In this document: piece by piece, positions 51,472-59,478 of the stretch
How positions within the stretch are numbered: position 1 is the first letter of the stretch
How the letters are laid out: each line of letters opens with the position of its first letter
Assembly (NCBI RefSeq): GCF_002352765.1
Contig: NZ_KZ293963.1
Coordinates: 3,560,559 to 3,624,558 of the forward strand
Origin: Alteribacter populi
GTDB taxonomy: Bacteria; Bacillota; Bacilli; Bacillales; Salisediminibacteriaceae
Direction of reading: 5' to 3'
DNA length: 64,000 nucleotides
The notes under the pieces: model-generated
Databases searched by the model: none
The model's input: only the letters and a program-made list of their open reading frames with translations
What the model was told of the DNA's origin: nothing
Made by a program: the position numbers and the translations under genes

Positions 51472-52419
51472 TCAACGGTGTGCTGAAATTGCTATTAAGT
51501 AATCAGCAACCTCATCTAAGTGCTCCGTCGTTGAAATGTCTTCTTCTAAGAGTGGAAGGCGGATTTGCGGAATACCGTGAAAGTCGGTGGCGATTTCTTT
51601 AAGATAGCGTTCTTGTTGAATTTTGCGTTTTTCGAAAAACTGCCCGTCGACAGTGTCGGGAATAACTTTATTAATAACAATGCCTTCTACTGGTATGCTG
51701 TACTTTTTCAACGTGTCGACTCCGCGCTTCGCTTCTGCAATTGGCAGGCGTTCGGGGTTTAATACGAAAAGAAAGCCGGCTTCTTTTTTATCAAGTAAAA
51801 TGTCTCTTACCTTCGCAAACTTTTCCCGTCGCTTTTGCAGTGTATCAAAAATCGGATCTTCTACAGGTTCACCGTCGTTTAAAAGCTGTGAGTAATCTTG
51901 ATTCGTTTTTTTGCGGCGTTCAAGCATGCCGTCCATCCAGACTCCCATTAATTCCGGCAAGGTCATCAGTCTTAACGTATGCCCTGTGGGTGCTGTATCA
52001 AAAATGATCTGATCATAATTTTCTCGCTCGTCAAGGATAATTGAGGTGATCCGGTCAAACAAAGCTGCTTCATCAGCGCCGGGACTCGTTTTTGCCATGT
52101 CCATTTGCCGATGAACTTCTTCAACCATCGTGGCTTTCACGTGACCGGAAATGTTTGCTTTTACTTGTTCAATGTAGCGCTCGCTTTCTTTTTCTGGGTC
52201 AATTTCCATCACAAAAAGTGAAGGCGCGACTTTCTTTGCCCGATGGTTCAATTTTGTATGAAAAAGGTCACTCAAGTTATGAGCGGGATCTGTTGAAATG
52301 AGTAGTGTTCGCTTGCCACTGCGGCTCGCAGCTAGTGCAAGTGCTGAGGACGTCGTCGATTTTCCAACTCCGCCTTTTCCGCCGACAAATAAAATTGATT
52401 TTGAGATGAGGTTTTCCAT
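51472..52419 (-). CDS. ArsA/Get3-type ATPase
   Basis: A 315-residue P-loop ATPase of the ArsA/TRC40/Get3 family. The deviant Walker A is FVGGKGGVGKSTTSSALAL (residues 11-29), followed by LLISTDPAHNLSDLF (switch I), FDTAPTGHTLRLM (switch II) and FVLNPERLPIAEAKRG. In arsenite systems such a protein energises ArsB; single-domain forms elsewhere target tail-anchored proteins. No arsB or arsR is nearby. Instead it is paired with a small Cys-Cys-ending protein, 18 bases upstream, so a role in metal or membrane-protein handling is only inference. Confidence 0.9.
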   Translation of the reverse strand: MENLISKSILFVGGKGGVGKSTTSSALALAASRSGKRTLLISTDPAHNLSDLFHTKLNHRAKKVAPSLFVMEIDPEKESERYIEQVKANISGHVKATMVEEVHRQMDMAKTSPGADEAALFDRITSIILDERENYDQIIFDTAPTGHTLRLMTLPELMGVWMDGMLERRKKTNQDYSQLLNDGEPVEDPIFDTLQKRREKFAKVRDILLDKKEAGFLFVLNPERLPIAEAKRGVDTLKKYSIPVEGIVINKVIPDTVDGQFFEKRKIQQERYLKEIATDFHGIPQIRLPLLEEDISTTEHLDEVADYLIAISAHR

Positions 52420-52437
52420 TGGTGTATCACTCCTTCT

Positions 52438-52689
52438 TTAACAACATCGAAATCCATTGATCGGAGACTTGTCCATTCCCATGCGCAAATGCCATTCATG
52501 AAATCGTTCTAGCATATGTGGGTACAGTTCCAGTGTGTAGTAGAACGCTGGGTTTGGAATTCCGAGCATATCCGAATAACAGAGAATGAGAAAAAGGTCA
52601 TCTTCGTCTCGGAGCTCACGAGCGATTTCGTTGCGGTGTCCTTGTTTGAGGATTTGATCGTAAAGATCCAGCACGCGTTTTAAATTCAT
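52438..52689 (-). CDS. Cory-CC-star-type small protein
   Basis: An 83-residue protein that ends in Cys-Cys-stop (NGFRCC). Middle: EDDLFLILCYSDMLGIPNPA then FYYTLELYPHMLERFHEWHL. This matches my recollection of the 'cory-CC-star' family, short proteins ending CC* encoded beside ArsA/Get3-like ATPases. AAGGGGA precedes the ATG. Spacing of 18 bases to the ATPase gene indicates cotranscription. Predicted soluble; the terminal cysteines may bind metal or be modified. Confidence 0.78.
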   Translation of the reverse strand: MNLKRVLDLYDQILKQGHRNEIARELRDEDDLFLILCYSDMLGIPNPAFYYTLELYPHMLERFHEWHLRMGMDKSPINGFRCC

Positions 52690-52712
52690 CGTAAAAATCC
52701 CCTTCCTAAAAA

Positions 52713-52746
52713 TAGAGCCAGCTAGCCAATATGGCTAGTTGGCTCT
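52713..52746 (-). terminator. Terminator after cstA
   Basis: TAGAGCCAGCTAGCC pairs with GGCTAGTTGGCTCTA around AATAT, with minus-strand T-run. Confidence 0.85.
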
Positions 52747-52759
52747 AAGGTGTAGGTGC

Positions 52760-54508
52760 TTACATGGATTGATCTTTGTCTGTTGGGAAGTTCGTGTTAT
52801 CTTTTCGCAACGCATTGGCAGCTTCTAGTAGAATCCAGAATGCAAAGGCTAAAATGATCGACCCTAGTAGGAATAGAAGAACGTTTAGTTCTCCGCCTCC
52901 GTAGCCGGACCACTCAAAGACGACTTGACGCAGCATCGCGTAAAGGGTCATGACTAAGACGAAAACCATAGGAACTAACGTAACGAAATAGTTACGCCCT
53001 AACCTTTTCAGCCACAATGTAATAAGTAACAGTGTAATCCCTGCAAGTAGCTGGTTGGCAGTTCCAAACAATGGCCATAACAGGTATCCACCTGAGCCAA
53101 ACCCTTGAGGTCCTTCTGGTATAAGGACAAGAGCGGCGGAAGAAACGACAGCGATGGACGTAGCGACGTGTGTCTTTGTTAGCGATTTTACTTTATATTC
53201 ATTACCAAGCTCTGAGATGATATAGCGCATTAAACGGACAGCGGAATCAAGAGATGTCGCTGCAAAACTAACGATAATAACAGCGATAATCGTTGATGCA
53301 ATATCAGCAGGAATAAGGAGTCCAGTTGCAAGTTGGCCAGCACCTTCAATGAACGAGCCTAACCCAATTTCACCTGCTGCACCAAAGCTATTGTAGGCTT
53401 CGAGAAATGCTCCTTGGTTTGTGAAAAGTGTCGCAACGGCAATGATAGAAATTAGAGCAAGAAGCCCTTCACCAACGGCCCCTAAGTATCCGACTACACG
53501 AGCATCCGTCTCTTTGTTTAGCTGTTTACTCGATGTACCGGAAGCGATCAGACCATGAAACCCAGAAATCGCTCCACATGCGATCGTAATAAAGAGAAGC
53601 GGGAACCAAGGTGTAGATGCTTCTGAATTCGTCATTGGTGCGGTAATCGAAGGGTTTGAGAAGAATAACCCAAGGTATAAAATAAGAATTCCTAAAACAA
53701 GCTGGTGTGAATTGATATAATCACGCGGCTGTAAGAGCTTCCAAACAGGTAACGAAGATGAGAAATATACATAAACCATTAAAACGATAATCCAAACGAA
53801 AAAGGACATCGATATGCCGTCGAGACCAAACATGACGGTGTTTTCTGCTCCACCAAAGTAGCGCGGCAGATCAATTTGCAATGCAGGAACTCGTGAGGCA
53901 ATGACCGCGGTTACGTACATCGTAGCCAACGCGGCAATTGATGGAAAAAGCATATTGCCACTACGTTTGTAAACGAGGTGCCCAATCCAAATTGCAAGTG
54001 GAATTTGAATGAATACCGAAAGCACCGAAGATGGAAAGGTAATAAACAAGTTGGCAATAACCCAGGCAAACACAGCGTTTACCATAAGTACGAGAATTAA
54101 AATAATGAATAAGAACAAGATTTTTGCTCGCTGTCCGATTATTCTATTGGCCAGTGTTCCAACGGACTGCCCCTTATTACGGACAGATAGTACAAGGGCA
54201 CCAAAGTCATGAACACCTGCTGCGAACACAGTACCTAACACGACCCACACTAATGCAGGTAACCATCCCCAATAAATGGCAATGGCAGGTCCTAAAATAG
54301 GTGAAGCTCCTGCTACAGAGGAAAAGTGGTGTCCCCAAAGGACCCATTTGTTTGTCGGAACAAAATCGACGCCGTCTTTATATTTATGGGCAGGCGTCTC
54401 GTAATCCGGATCAAGACGATAGATTTTTTCTGCGACGAACTTAGAGTAATAGCGATAACCGAGATAAAAGACAAGTATCCCGATTAATGCGATCATTATG
54501 GCATTCAT
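52760..54508 (-). CDS. cstA: Carbon starvation protein CstA (peptide/pyruvate transporter family)
   Basis: A 582-residue membrane protein of the CstA family, about 16 spans. Typical segments: LGYRYYSKFVAEKIYRLDPD, the TNKWVLWGHHFSSVAGASPI motif, GTVFAAGVHDFGALVLSVRN and SGFHGLIASGTSSKQL. Members import peptides or pyruvate during starvation. GAGGGGGAG lies before the ATG. A near-consensus cre lies upstream. Separated from the cory-CC-star gene by a terminator. Confidence 0.93.
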   Translation of the reverse strand: MNAIMIALIGILVFYLGYRYYSKFVAEKIYRLDPDYETPAHKYKDGVDFVPTNKWVLWGHHFSSVAGASPILGPAIAIYWGWLPALVWVVLGTVFAAGVHDFGALVLSVRNKGQSVGTLANRIIGQRAKILFLFIILILVLMVNAVFAWVIANLFITFPSSVLSVFIQIPLAIWIGHLVYKRSGNMLFPSIAALATMYVTAVIASRVPALQIDLPRYFGGAENTVMFGLDGISMSFFVWIIVLMVYVYFSSSLPVWKLLQPRDYINSHQLVLGILILYLGLFFSNPSITAPMTNSEASTPWFPLLFITIACGAISGFHGLIASGTSSKQLNKETDARVVGYLGAVGEGLLALISIIAVATLFTNQGAFLEAYNSFGAAGEIGLGSFIEGAGQLATGLLIPADIASTIIAVIIVSFAATSLDSAVRLMRYIISELGNEYKVKSLTKTHVATSIAVVSSAALVLIPEGPQGFGSGGYLLWPLFGTANQLLAGITLLLITLWLKRLGRNYFVTLVPMVFVLVMTLYAMLRQVVFEWSGYGGGELNVLLFLLGSIILAFAFWILLEAANALRKDNTNFPTDKDQSM

Positions 54509-54552
54509 TGTTTTCTCCCCCTCGTCTTTTCTAGTACTTTTAAATCATTCTA

Positions 54553-54566
54553 CGAAAACGTTTATA
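54553..54566 (-). promoter_or_regulatory. Near-consensus cre site upstream of cstA
   Basis: CGAAAACGTTTATA matches TGWAANCGNTNNCA except at positions 1 and 13. The place (45-58 bases upstream of the start codon) suits CcpA control of a starvation transporter. Confidence 0.35.
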
Positions 54567-54695
54567 AACCTTCTGTACTCTCTATTATTTTCTATAAATT
54601 CTAAATAATCAATATAAAAGTCCTTATTTTCATAAAAAAGTGGTGTTTGTTAAAAGCTAGAGAAAGAATTGGTAAATAGAGGAGGGTAATAAAGA

Positions 54696-54986
54696 GTGAA
54701 ACTAAAATGGAGTAAAAGAAAACGATCAGCGGTTGCTTATACGTGGAAAGGCCTTCTTGTAATGATTGTGACGATGTTTGTGAGCACAAGTCTCGTCATC
54801 GCCTTCCCTGAAAGTGAATTTGTGTACCGTTTGACAGGCTGCTTGCTGTTAGGAGGCTTTGCTTCCATAAGGCTGCCTCATGCGATAAAAGAAGTACGCC
54901 CGCATTTATACCGGGGGTGGCTTCGTGCGTATGGCGAGTGGCTAGGAGGTAAGTCAGAAAAAGGAAGGCAGTCGGTTGAAGGGTGA
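54696..54986 (+). CDS. Small membrane protein, 96 aa
   Basis: GTG start with AGAGGAGGG. N-terminal basic stretch (KWSKRKRSAVAY), two hydrophobic segments (GLLVMIVTMFVSTSLVIAF, LTGCLLLGGFASIRLP) and a basic, glycine-rich end. No family recognised. Divergent from cstA; the 187 bases between contain their promoters. Confidence 0.7.
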   Translation: MKLKWSKRKRSAVAYTWKGLLVMIVTMFVSTSLVIAFPESEFVYRLTGCLLLGGFASIRLPHAIKEVRPHLYRGWLRAYGEWLGGKSEKGRQSVEG

Positions 54987-55072
54987 GTTAGGGAGTGGAG
55001 TCTGGTGTAAGTTGGTTTGTGATCTGGTTACAGAGGGAGATTTAGTCAAACAGACGAACGCAGCTTTTATAT

Positions 55073-55108
55073 AAAAGAAGCCCATTCAACTTGTGAGCGG
55101 GCTTCTTT
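55073..55108. terminator. Bidirectional terminator
   Basis: AAAAGAAGCCC pairs with GGGCTTCTTT; serves the SEC-C gene on the minus strand. Confidence 0.85.
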
Positions 55109-55117
55109 ACAATTCAT

Positions 55118-56152
55118 TTAATCATCTATTTTGATCAGTTCAGCAATCTGTTTATATTTGCTTGAAATGGTCGATGGAGATACTTTGTATTTTTCAGCGA
55201 TCGCCTTTTGGCTGACTTTCTCTGCGGCCTCGCTATATTGATGAAGCCAGTATTCGAGAGTAGCTGCAAATATTTCCGGCTTGGTCACTTTCGGGGACGT
55301 TTTTTCAACATACTCCGTCCACACTAAGCGTGCAAAGAGGAGGTCGGAGTAGGGAACGCTGTCCACAGCAAGGTTCTGCGTGAAAAGACGAAACGCTTCT
55401 TCACCGTTTTCTGTAAGGACTTCGTCGTTAATAGAAAGCACCATCTGGTTAAGAATCCCGGCTAAAATGTGTAATGCCGCAGGATAAGCTCTCGTGAGAA
55501 GATCGCGTTCAGATTCATTTTCATAACCGAACAATTGGTAGAAACGGTTCCACTCATAGACAAAGGAGTCTTTGAATGTTTCTGGAATGATCATGATATC
55601 AGAACCAAGCTCGTAGCCTTTTAACGTTGGGTAAAGGTAACCAATAATCAAGTCATCTTCTGAAAGCTGCTTCGTTGTTGGCGTCATTTCCAAGGTAATA
55701 TGTGCTTTAGCAAACCAATCCATGATCGTTACGTGCTTGCCTTTAACGTCCTTTACGGAATATAGACCTGGACGAATCGTGCGCCACTGAGTCAGAAACG
55801 TACTAAACGCTTCGGAGTAGTCATCTTGATATTCGTTAAGGTACGCTTGTACGACAGATTGATCATCAATCACCTTCGCGTTAAACAAACTCCATAGAGA
55901 AGCGCTTTGGACAAATGCTTTCTGGTCGGCTTCTTCAAGAACGGAGAACTCCTTCACATCATTCCAAATCGCTTGTTGAATCTTCTCTTCATAAGGACGG
56001 CTAAACTCTACGACACGAGGAAGAAAATCCTGATAGTCTTTCTCATCCTTTCGTGTAGCTGATGATGCCGCTTGTTGTTTGTTCATACAGCACTTCTTAT
56101 ATTTTTTCCCGCTCCCGCAAGGACACGGATCGTTTCGTTTTACTTTTGTCAT
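55118..56152 (-). CDS. SEC-C zinc-motif protein with C-terminal HTH
   Basis: A 344-residue protein. The N terminus RNDPCPCGSGKKYKKCC is a SEC-C motif with Cys10, Cys12, Cys21 and Cys22, the zinc site found at the end of SecA. A helical middle region of unknown fold follows, then a C-terminal helix-turn-helix (SQKAIAEKYKVSPSTISSKY). ATG 56152 with GGTGGAA is preferred to an upstream GTG/ATG run. It may bind a ribosome or SecB-like partner and DNA; function unknown. Confidence 0.82.
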   Translation of the reverse strand: MTKVKRNDPCPCGSGKKYKKCCMNKQQAASSATRKDEKDYQDFLPRVVEFSRPYEEKIQQAIWNDVKEFSVLEEADQKAFVQSASLWSLFNAKVIDDQSVVQAYLNEYQDDYSEAFSTFLTQWRTIRPGLYSVKDVKGKHVTIMDWFAKAHITLEMTPTTKQLSEDDLIIGYLYPTLKGYELGSDIMIIPETFKDSFVYEWNRFYQLFGYENESERDLLTRAYPAALHILAGILNQMVLSINDEVLTENGEEAFRLFTQNLAVDSVPYSDLLFARLVWTEYVEKTSPKVTKPEIFAATLEYWLHQYSEAAEKVSQKAIAEKYKVSPSTISSKYKQIAELIKIDD

Positions 56153-56196
56153 ACTAAATTCCACCTCATTCAAATAAATCACATCCTCTATCATAA

Positions 56197-56229
56197 CAAA
56201 TTGTGCGGGGACTGTCCCCGCACAATTTG
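56197..56229. repeat. Perfect GGGGAC palindrome
   Basis: 16-base perfect arms CAAATTGTGCGGGGAC and GTCCCCGCACAATTTG around a single T. The GGGGAC-N-GTCCCC core is shared with 44246. Lies between divergent genes, 63 bases before rlmCD. Confidence 0.8.
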
Positions 56230-56292
56230 GATTAGCCCTTGTTTATGGTACAATCATGTGCAGAATGTTATGAGCGGAAAGGATCGACATAA

Positions 56293-57672
56293 ATGGCAGC
56301 GAACGAAACACCTGTAAAAAAGAACGAACAAGTCCATGTGACTTTTGAAGATTTAACGCACGACGGCGCAGGAGTAGCCAAGCTAGATGGTTATCCAATT
56401 TTTGTTCCGCGCGCCCTTCCTGGTGAACAAGGCGAAATTAAAGTGATTAAAGTAAAGAAAAACTATGCGATTGGGCGTCTGATTGAACTAACGGAAGAGA
56501 GTGAAGAACGCGTAGAGCCGCCATGTCCCATCTTTAAAAATTGCGGCGGTTGTCAAATTCAGCACCTTTCCTATGAAGCACAGCTTGAGCATAAACGTAA
56601 GCACGTAGAAGGCGTTCTCCGACGAATTGGAAAATTGGACAACGTGACGGTTCATCCTACCCTTGGGATGGAGGATCCGTGGCGTTATCGTAACAAGGCA
56701 CAAGTACCGGTGGGAGAGCGCAACGGTGACATTATTGCCGGCTTCTATGCTAAACGAAGTCATGAGATCGTCGACATGCCGAATTGCATCATTCAGCACG
56801 AAGAAAGTGACCACACCGTCCAACTCATCAAAGACTTGGCCAAAAAATACGGTATCCGCGCCTATGATGAAGAAAAACACCGTGGCACGCTTCGTCATAT
56901 TGTGACCCGTCACGGTAAAAACACCGGAGAGCTCATGGTCGTACTCGTCACAAGAGGCAAAGAGCTTCCAAATAAGAAAAACATCATCCAAGACATTCGC
57001 GACAACCTTCCGCACGTCAAATCAATCGTGCAAAACATTAACCCAAAGAAAACGAACGTCATCTTTGGCGATAAAACAGAAGTCCTTTGGGGCGAAGAAG
57101 TCATCTACGACAGGATTGGCGATGTGAAATTTGCGATTTCCGCTCGGTCATTTTATCAAGTGAACCCTGACCAAACGAAGGTGTTATATGATAAAGCGTT
57201 AGAATACGCCAACCTTACCGGACATGAAACTGTGATTGACGCATACTGTGGCATCGGAACAATCAGCCTGTTCCTTGCCCAAAAAGCAAAGCACGTCTAC
57301 GGTGTTGAAATCGTACCCGAAGCGATTTCCGACGCGAAAAACAACGCCCGACTCAACGACCTTACCAACGCTGAATTCGCCGTCGGGGAAGCCGAAAAAG
57401 TCATGCCATGGTGGTACGCTCAAGGCGTTCGACCAGACGTCATCGTCGTCGACCCACCACGAAAAGGCTGCGACGAAACACTGCTTGAAACGATCGTCAA
57501 CATGAAACCAGAGCGTGTCGTCTACGTTTCCTGCAACCCAGCAACACTGGCAAGAGACTTGAAGTATTTAGCTGAGCATGGATTTGAAACGAAAGAAGTT
57601 CAGCCGGTGGACATGTTTCCGCAGACGATGCATGTGGAGTGTGTGGCGGAGGTCGTTCGCAAGGGGAATTAA
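56293..57672 (+). CDS. rlmCD: 23S rRNA (uracil-C5)-methyltransferase RlmCD
   Basis: A SAM-dependent enzyme that methylates uracils 747 and 1939 of 23S rRNA in B. subtilis (YefA). An N-terminal TRAM domain (HVTFEDLTHDGAGVAKLDGY) binds RNA. Cys78, Cys84, Cys87 and Cys165 form the Fe-S cluster (PCPIFKNCGGCQIQ). The SAM site is DAYCGIGTISLFLA, followed by VDPPRKGCDE and the catalytic YVSCNPATLARDLKYL. 459 residues, full length. AAAGGATCGACATAA precedes the ATG. In B. subtilis it lies next to dgkB; here 15 kb separate them. Confidence 0.94.
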   Translation: MAANETPVKKNEQVHVTFEDLTHDGAGVAKLDGYPIFVPRALPGEQGEIKVIKVKKNYAIGRLIELTEESEERVEPPCPIFKNCGGCQIQHLSYEAQLEHKRKHVEGVLRRIGKLDNVTVHPTLGMEDPWRYRNKAQVPVGERNGDIIAGFYAKRSHEIVDMPNCIIQHEESDHTVQLIKDLAKKYGIRAYDEEKHRGTLRHIVTRHGKNTGELMVVLVTRGKELPNKKNIIQDIRDNLPHVKSIVQNINPKKTNVIFGDKTEVLWGEEVIYDRIGDVKFAISARSFYQVNPDQTKVLYDKALEYANLTGHETVIDAYCGIGTISLFLAQKAKHVYGVEIVPEAISDAKNNARLNDLTNAEFAVGEAEKVMPWWYAQGVRPDVIVVDPPRKGCDETLLETIVNMKPERVVYVSCNPATLARDLKYLAEHGFETKEVQPVDMFPQTMHVECVAEVVRKGN

Positions 57673-57736
57673 TCGATTTCATTGAACAGGGAGAACCAGG
57701 ATGAACCGTCCCCACATACGAAATGGAGAGTTGTTT

Positions 57737-58333
57737 ATGGAAGATAATGTATTTGAACAGATGGCAAGAAGATATGATACAGAAGAAAGAATAAAATTAG
57801 CTAAAGTTATAGTTAAGGTAGTAAGACCAGAGTTACGAAATAGTAAGTCGAAATCGTTAATAGACTATGGGAGTGGTACTGGTCTAATTGGTTTAGATTT
57901 ATCAGATTTAGTTGATTCCGTTTTGTTGGTAGATTCATCAAAAGAAATGTTGGAGGTTGCGAAAGCTAAGATTTCTCACAAGGGAATTACTAACTCAAGG
58001 GTACTTTCTTCAGATTTCACTCAAGAAACTCCTGAACTTAAGGCAGACATGATTGTAATGTCATTAGTCCTTCTTCATATTCCAGATACTAAAAAGATTT
58101 TACAAGAGTTGTTCAACATTTTAAATAATGGTGGTAAGCTACTTGTTATTGATTTTGACAAAAACGACAAAATAAATCATCCGAAAGTTCATAACGGTTT
58201 TTCACATGAGGAATTGAAAACAAAGTTATCCGAAGTTGGATTTAAATCAACTGAAATTAAGACATTCTATCATGGAAATCGTATTTTTATGAATCAAGAT
58301 GCCTCAATGTTTATATCCAGTAGTATAAAGTGA
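57737..58333 (+). CDS. Class I SAM-dependent methyltransferase
   Basis: A 198-residue methyltransferase. Motif I SLIDYGSGTGLIGLDLSDL, a Val-Asp at the end of strand two (LLVDSSKEMLEVAKAK), and IVMSLVLLHIPDTKKILQE with GGKLLVIDFDKND, the pattern of the UbiE/COQ5-like group. The real start is ATG 57737 (GGAG nine bases upstream); an ATG at 57701 lies in repeat-like sequence (ACCGTCCCC). Substrate unknown. Not clearly cotranscribed with rlmCD. Confidence 0.85.
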   Translation: MEDNVFEQMARRYDTEERIKLAKVIVKVVRPELRNSKSKSLIDYGSGTGLIGLDLSDLVDSVLLVDSSKEMLEVAKAKISHKGITNSRVLSSDFTQETPELKADMIVMSLVLLHIPDTKKILQELFNILNNGGKLLVIDFDKNDKINHPKVHNGFSHEELKTKLSEVGFKSTEIKTFYHGNRIFMNQDASMFISSSIK

Positions 58334-58341
58334 TGGAAGCA

Positions 58342-58397
58342 GGGGACGGTTCTTCTGCTTCTTTCGACTGTCAAAAGGAAGCAAGGGAACCGTCCCC
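58342..58397. repeat. GGGACGGTTC palindromic repeat, copy 1
   Basis: Arms GGGGACGGTTC and GAACCGTCCCC with inner GCTTC / GAAGC arms and the centre TTTCGACTGTCAAAAG. Further copies at 59348, 62299 and 63527. Confidence 0.8.
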
Positions 58398-58419
58398 GCG
58401 CTACCGCCCAATAAAAGCA

Positions 58420-58456
58420 AAAAAGTGGCGGTCTGAGTTAAACCGCTACTTTTTTT
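58420..58456 (-). terminator. Terminator of the lipoprotein gene
   Basis: AAAAAGTGGCGGT pairs with ACCGCTACTTTTT (one mismatch), right at the stop of the gene. Confidence 0.8.
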
Positions 58457-59192
58457 ATTGATCCATTTCATTTTTTTCAATCAAATTGATGATTTCTTCA
58501 TTGGCTACTGGTTCAATTTCCACCTTCTTTTTATTTTTGACAATATTCTCAGTGGTGTTCTTTATTGCCTCTTTATCCACTTCGCCGCCGAGTTTTTCGT
58601 CCCAACGTGCAGGTACTTCGTAAACATTAATTGTACCATCTCCATTCCCGCTGTAAGTAACAGCTCCATCTACTACACGGGTACCCTTTAACTGGATCAC
58701 ATCTTCAGGATAGGTGGCACTTACATCTTCGTGATTAGGATTAATCGGAGTACCAGCAGGGATTTTTTTAACATACATTTTATCTATTTGTTGATTTGGA
58801 GCTAGTTGATGCCACACCCTTGCATATTCAATTTCTTCGGAGGAGTATTTAGACAAGTCAACATCTTTTCCTTTAGATCCTTCTTCACTTTTTGAGGAGT
58901 CATTATTCGGTTTATCATTTTCTGATTCGTTTGAAGAATCATCAGTAGATTCATCCTTCTCTGCATCCTTTGATGAATCTTTACTAGATTCCTCTTTCAC
59001 TGAATCATCTGTTTTCTCTGTGGACTCTGATTTATCTTCTTCTTTATCTGATGAACCATCTTCCGTTTCAGAATCTGCTACAGATTCGTCCTCCTCGTTA
59101 TTTGCCCCTTTACTCTCAGAACCACACCCTGTGACCATTACAGTAATCAGAAGCAGAGCTACACAATAAAACATCACTTTAAAATTTCTCAT
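58455..59192 (-). CDS. Lipoprotein with acidic, Ser-rich linker
   Basis: A 245-residue lipoprotein with lipobox VTGC (Cys23) and then about 90 residues rich in Asp, Glu, Ser and Lys (EDESVADSETEDGSSDKEED), probably an unstructured spacer through the wall. A folded C-terminal domain (EYARVWHQLAPNQQIDKMYV, PINPNHEDVSATYPEDVIQL, GNGDGTINVYEVPARWDEKL) resembles Gram-positive surface lipoproteins whose function I do not know. Single gene between two palindromic repeats. Confidence 0.8.
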   Translation of the reverse strand: MRNFKVMFYCVALLLITVMVTGCGSESKGANNEEDESVADSETEDGSSDKEEDKSESTEKTDDSVKEESSKDSSKDAEKDESTDDSSNESENDKPNNDSSKSEEGSKGKDVDLSKYSSEEIEYARVWHQLAPNQQIDKMYVKKIPAGTPINPNHEDVSATYPEDVIQLKGTRVVDGAVTYSGNGDGTINVYEVPARWDEKLGGEVDKEAIKNTTENIVKNKKKVEIEPVANEEIINLIEKNEMDQ

Positions 59193-59347
59193 TCAACCTA
59201 CCCACCCTTTCATTTCTTCTAAAAAACATATGTATTGAGTGAGGAAAAGAAATAATTTCCAACCCTGCATATATGTTATTATCTATAATCTAAAATGACA
59301 AGGTATTTTTGTATTTTTTGTATTATTTTGTAATATTATGGGGGAAA

Positions 59348-59401
59348 GGGGCGGTTCTTCTGCTTCATTCGACTGTCAAAAGGAAGCAAGGGAACCGTCC
59401 C
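59348..59401. repeat. GGGACGGTTC palindromic repeat, copy 2
   Basis: GGGGCGGTTC ... GAACCGTCCC, with the same inner CTGCTTCATTCGACTGTCAA sequence as copy 1. Confidence 0.8.
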
Positions 59402-59478
59402 TGCTCTTTCCCACCCAGCGCAATAACCTGTCTCAATCCATTATCCCTCCAGTGTTGCTATCCTGATATTTAAGCTTT

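Noticed and set aside
51472..52689. Arsenite resistance operon
   Set aside because: Only the ATPase is ArsA-like; no permease, reductase or ArsR regulator is near, so an arsenic role is not supported.
57701..57736. Upstream start of the methyltransferase (MNRPHIRNGELF)
   Set aside because: The bases belong to an ACCGTCCCC repeat half, and the ATG at 57737 has the proper ribosome site.
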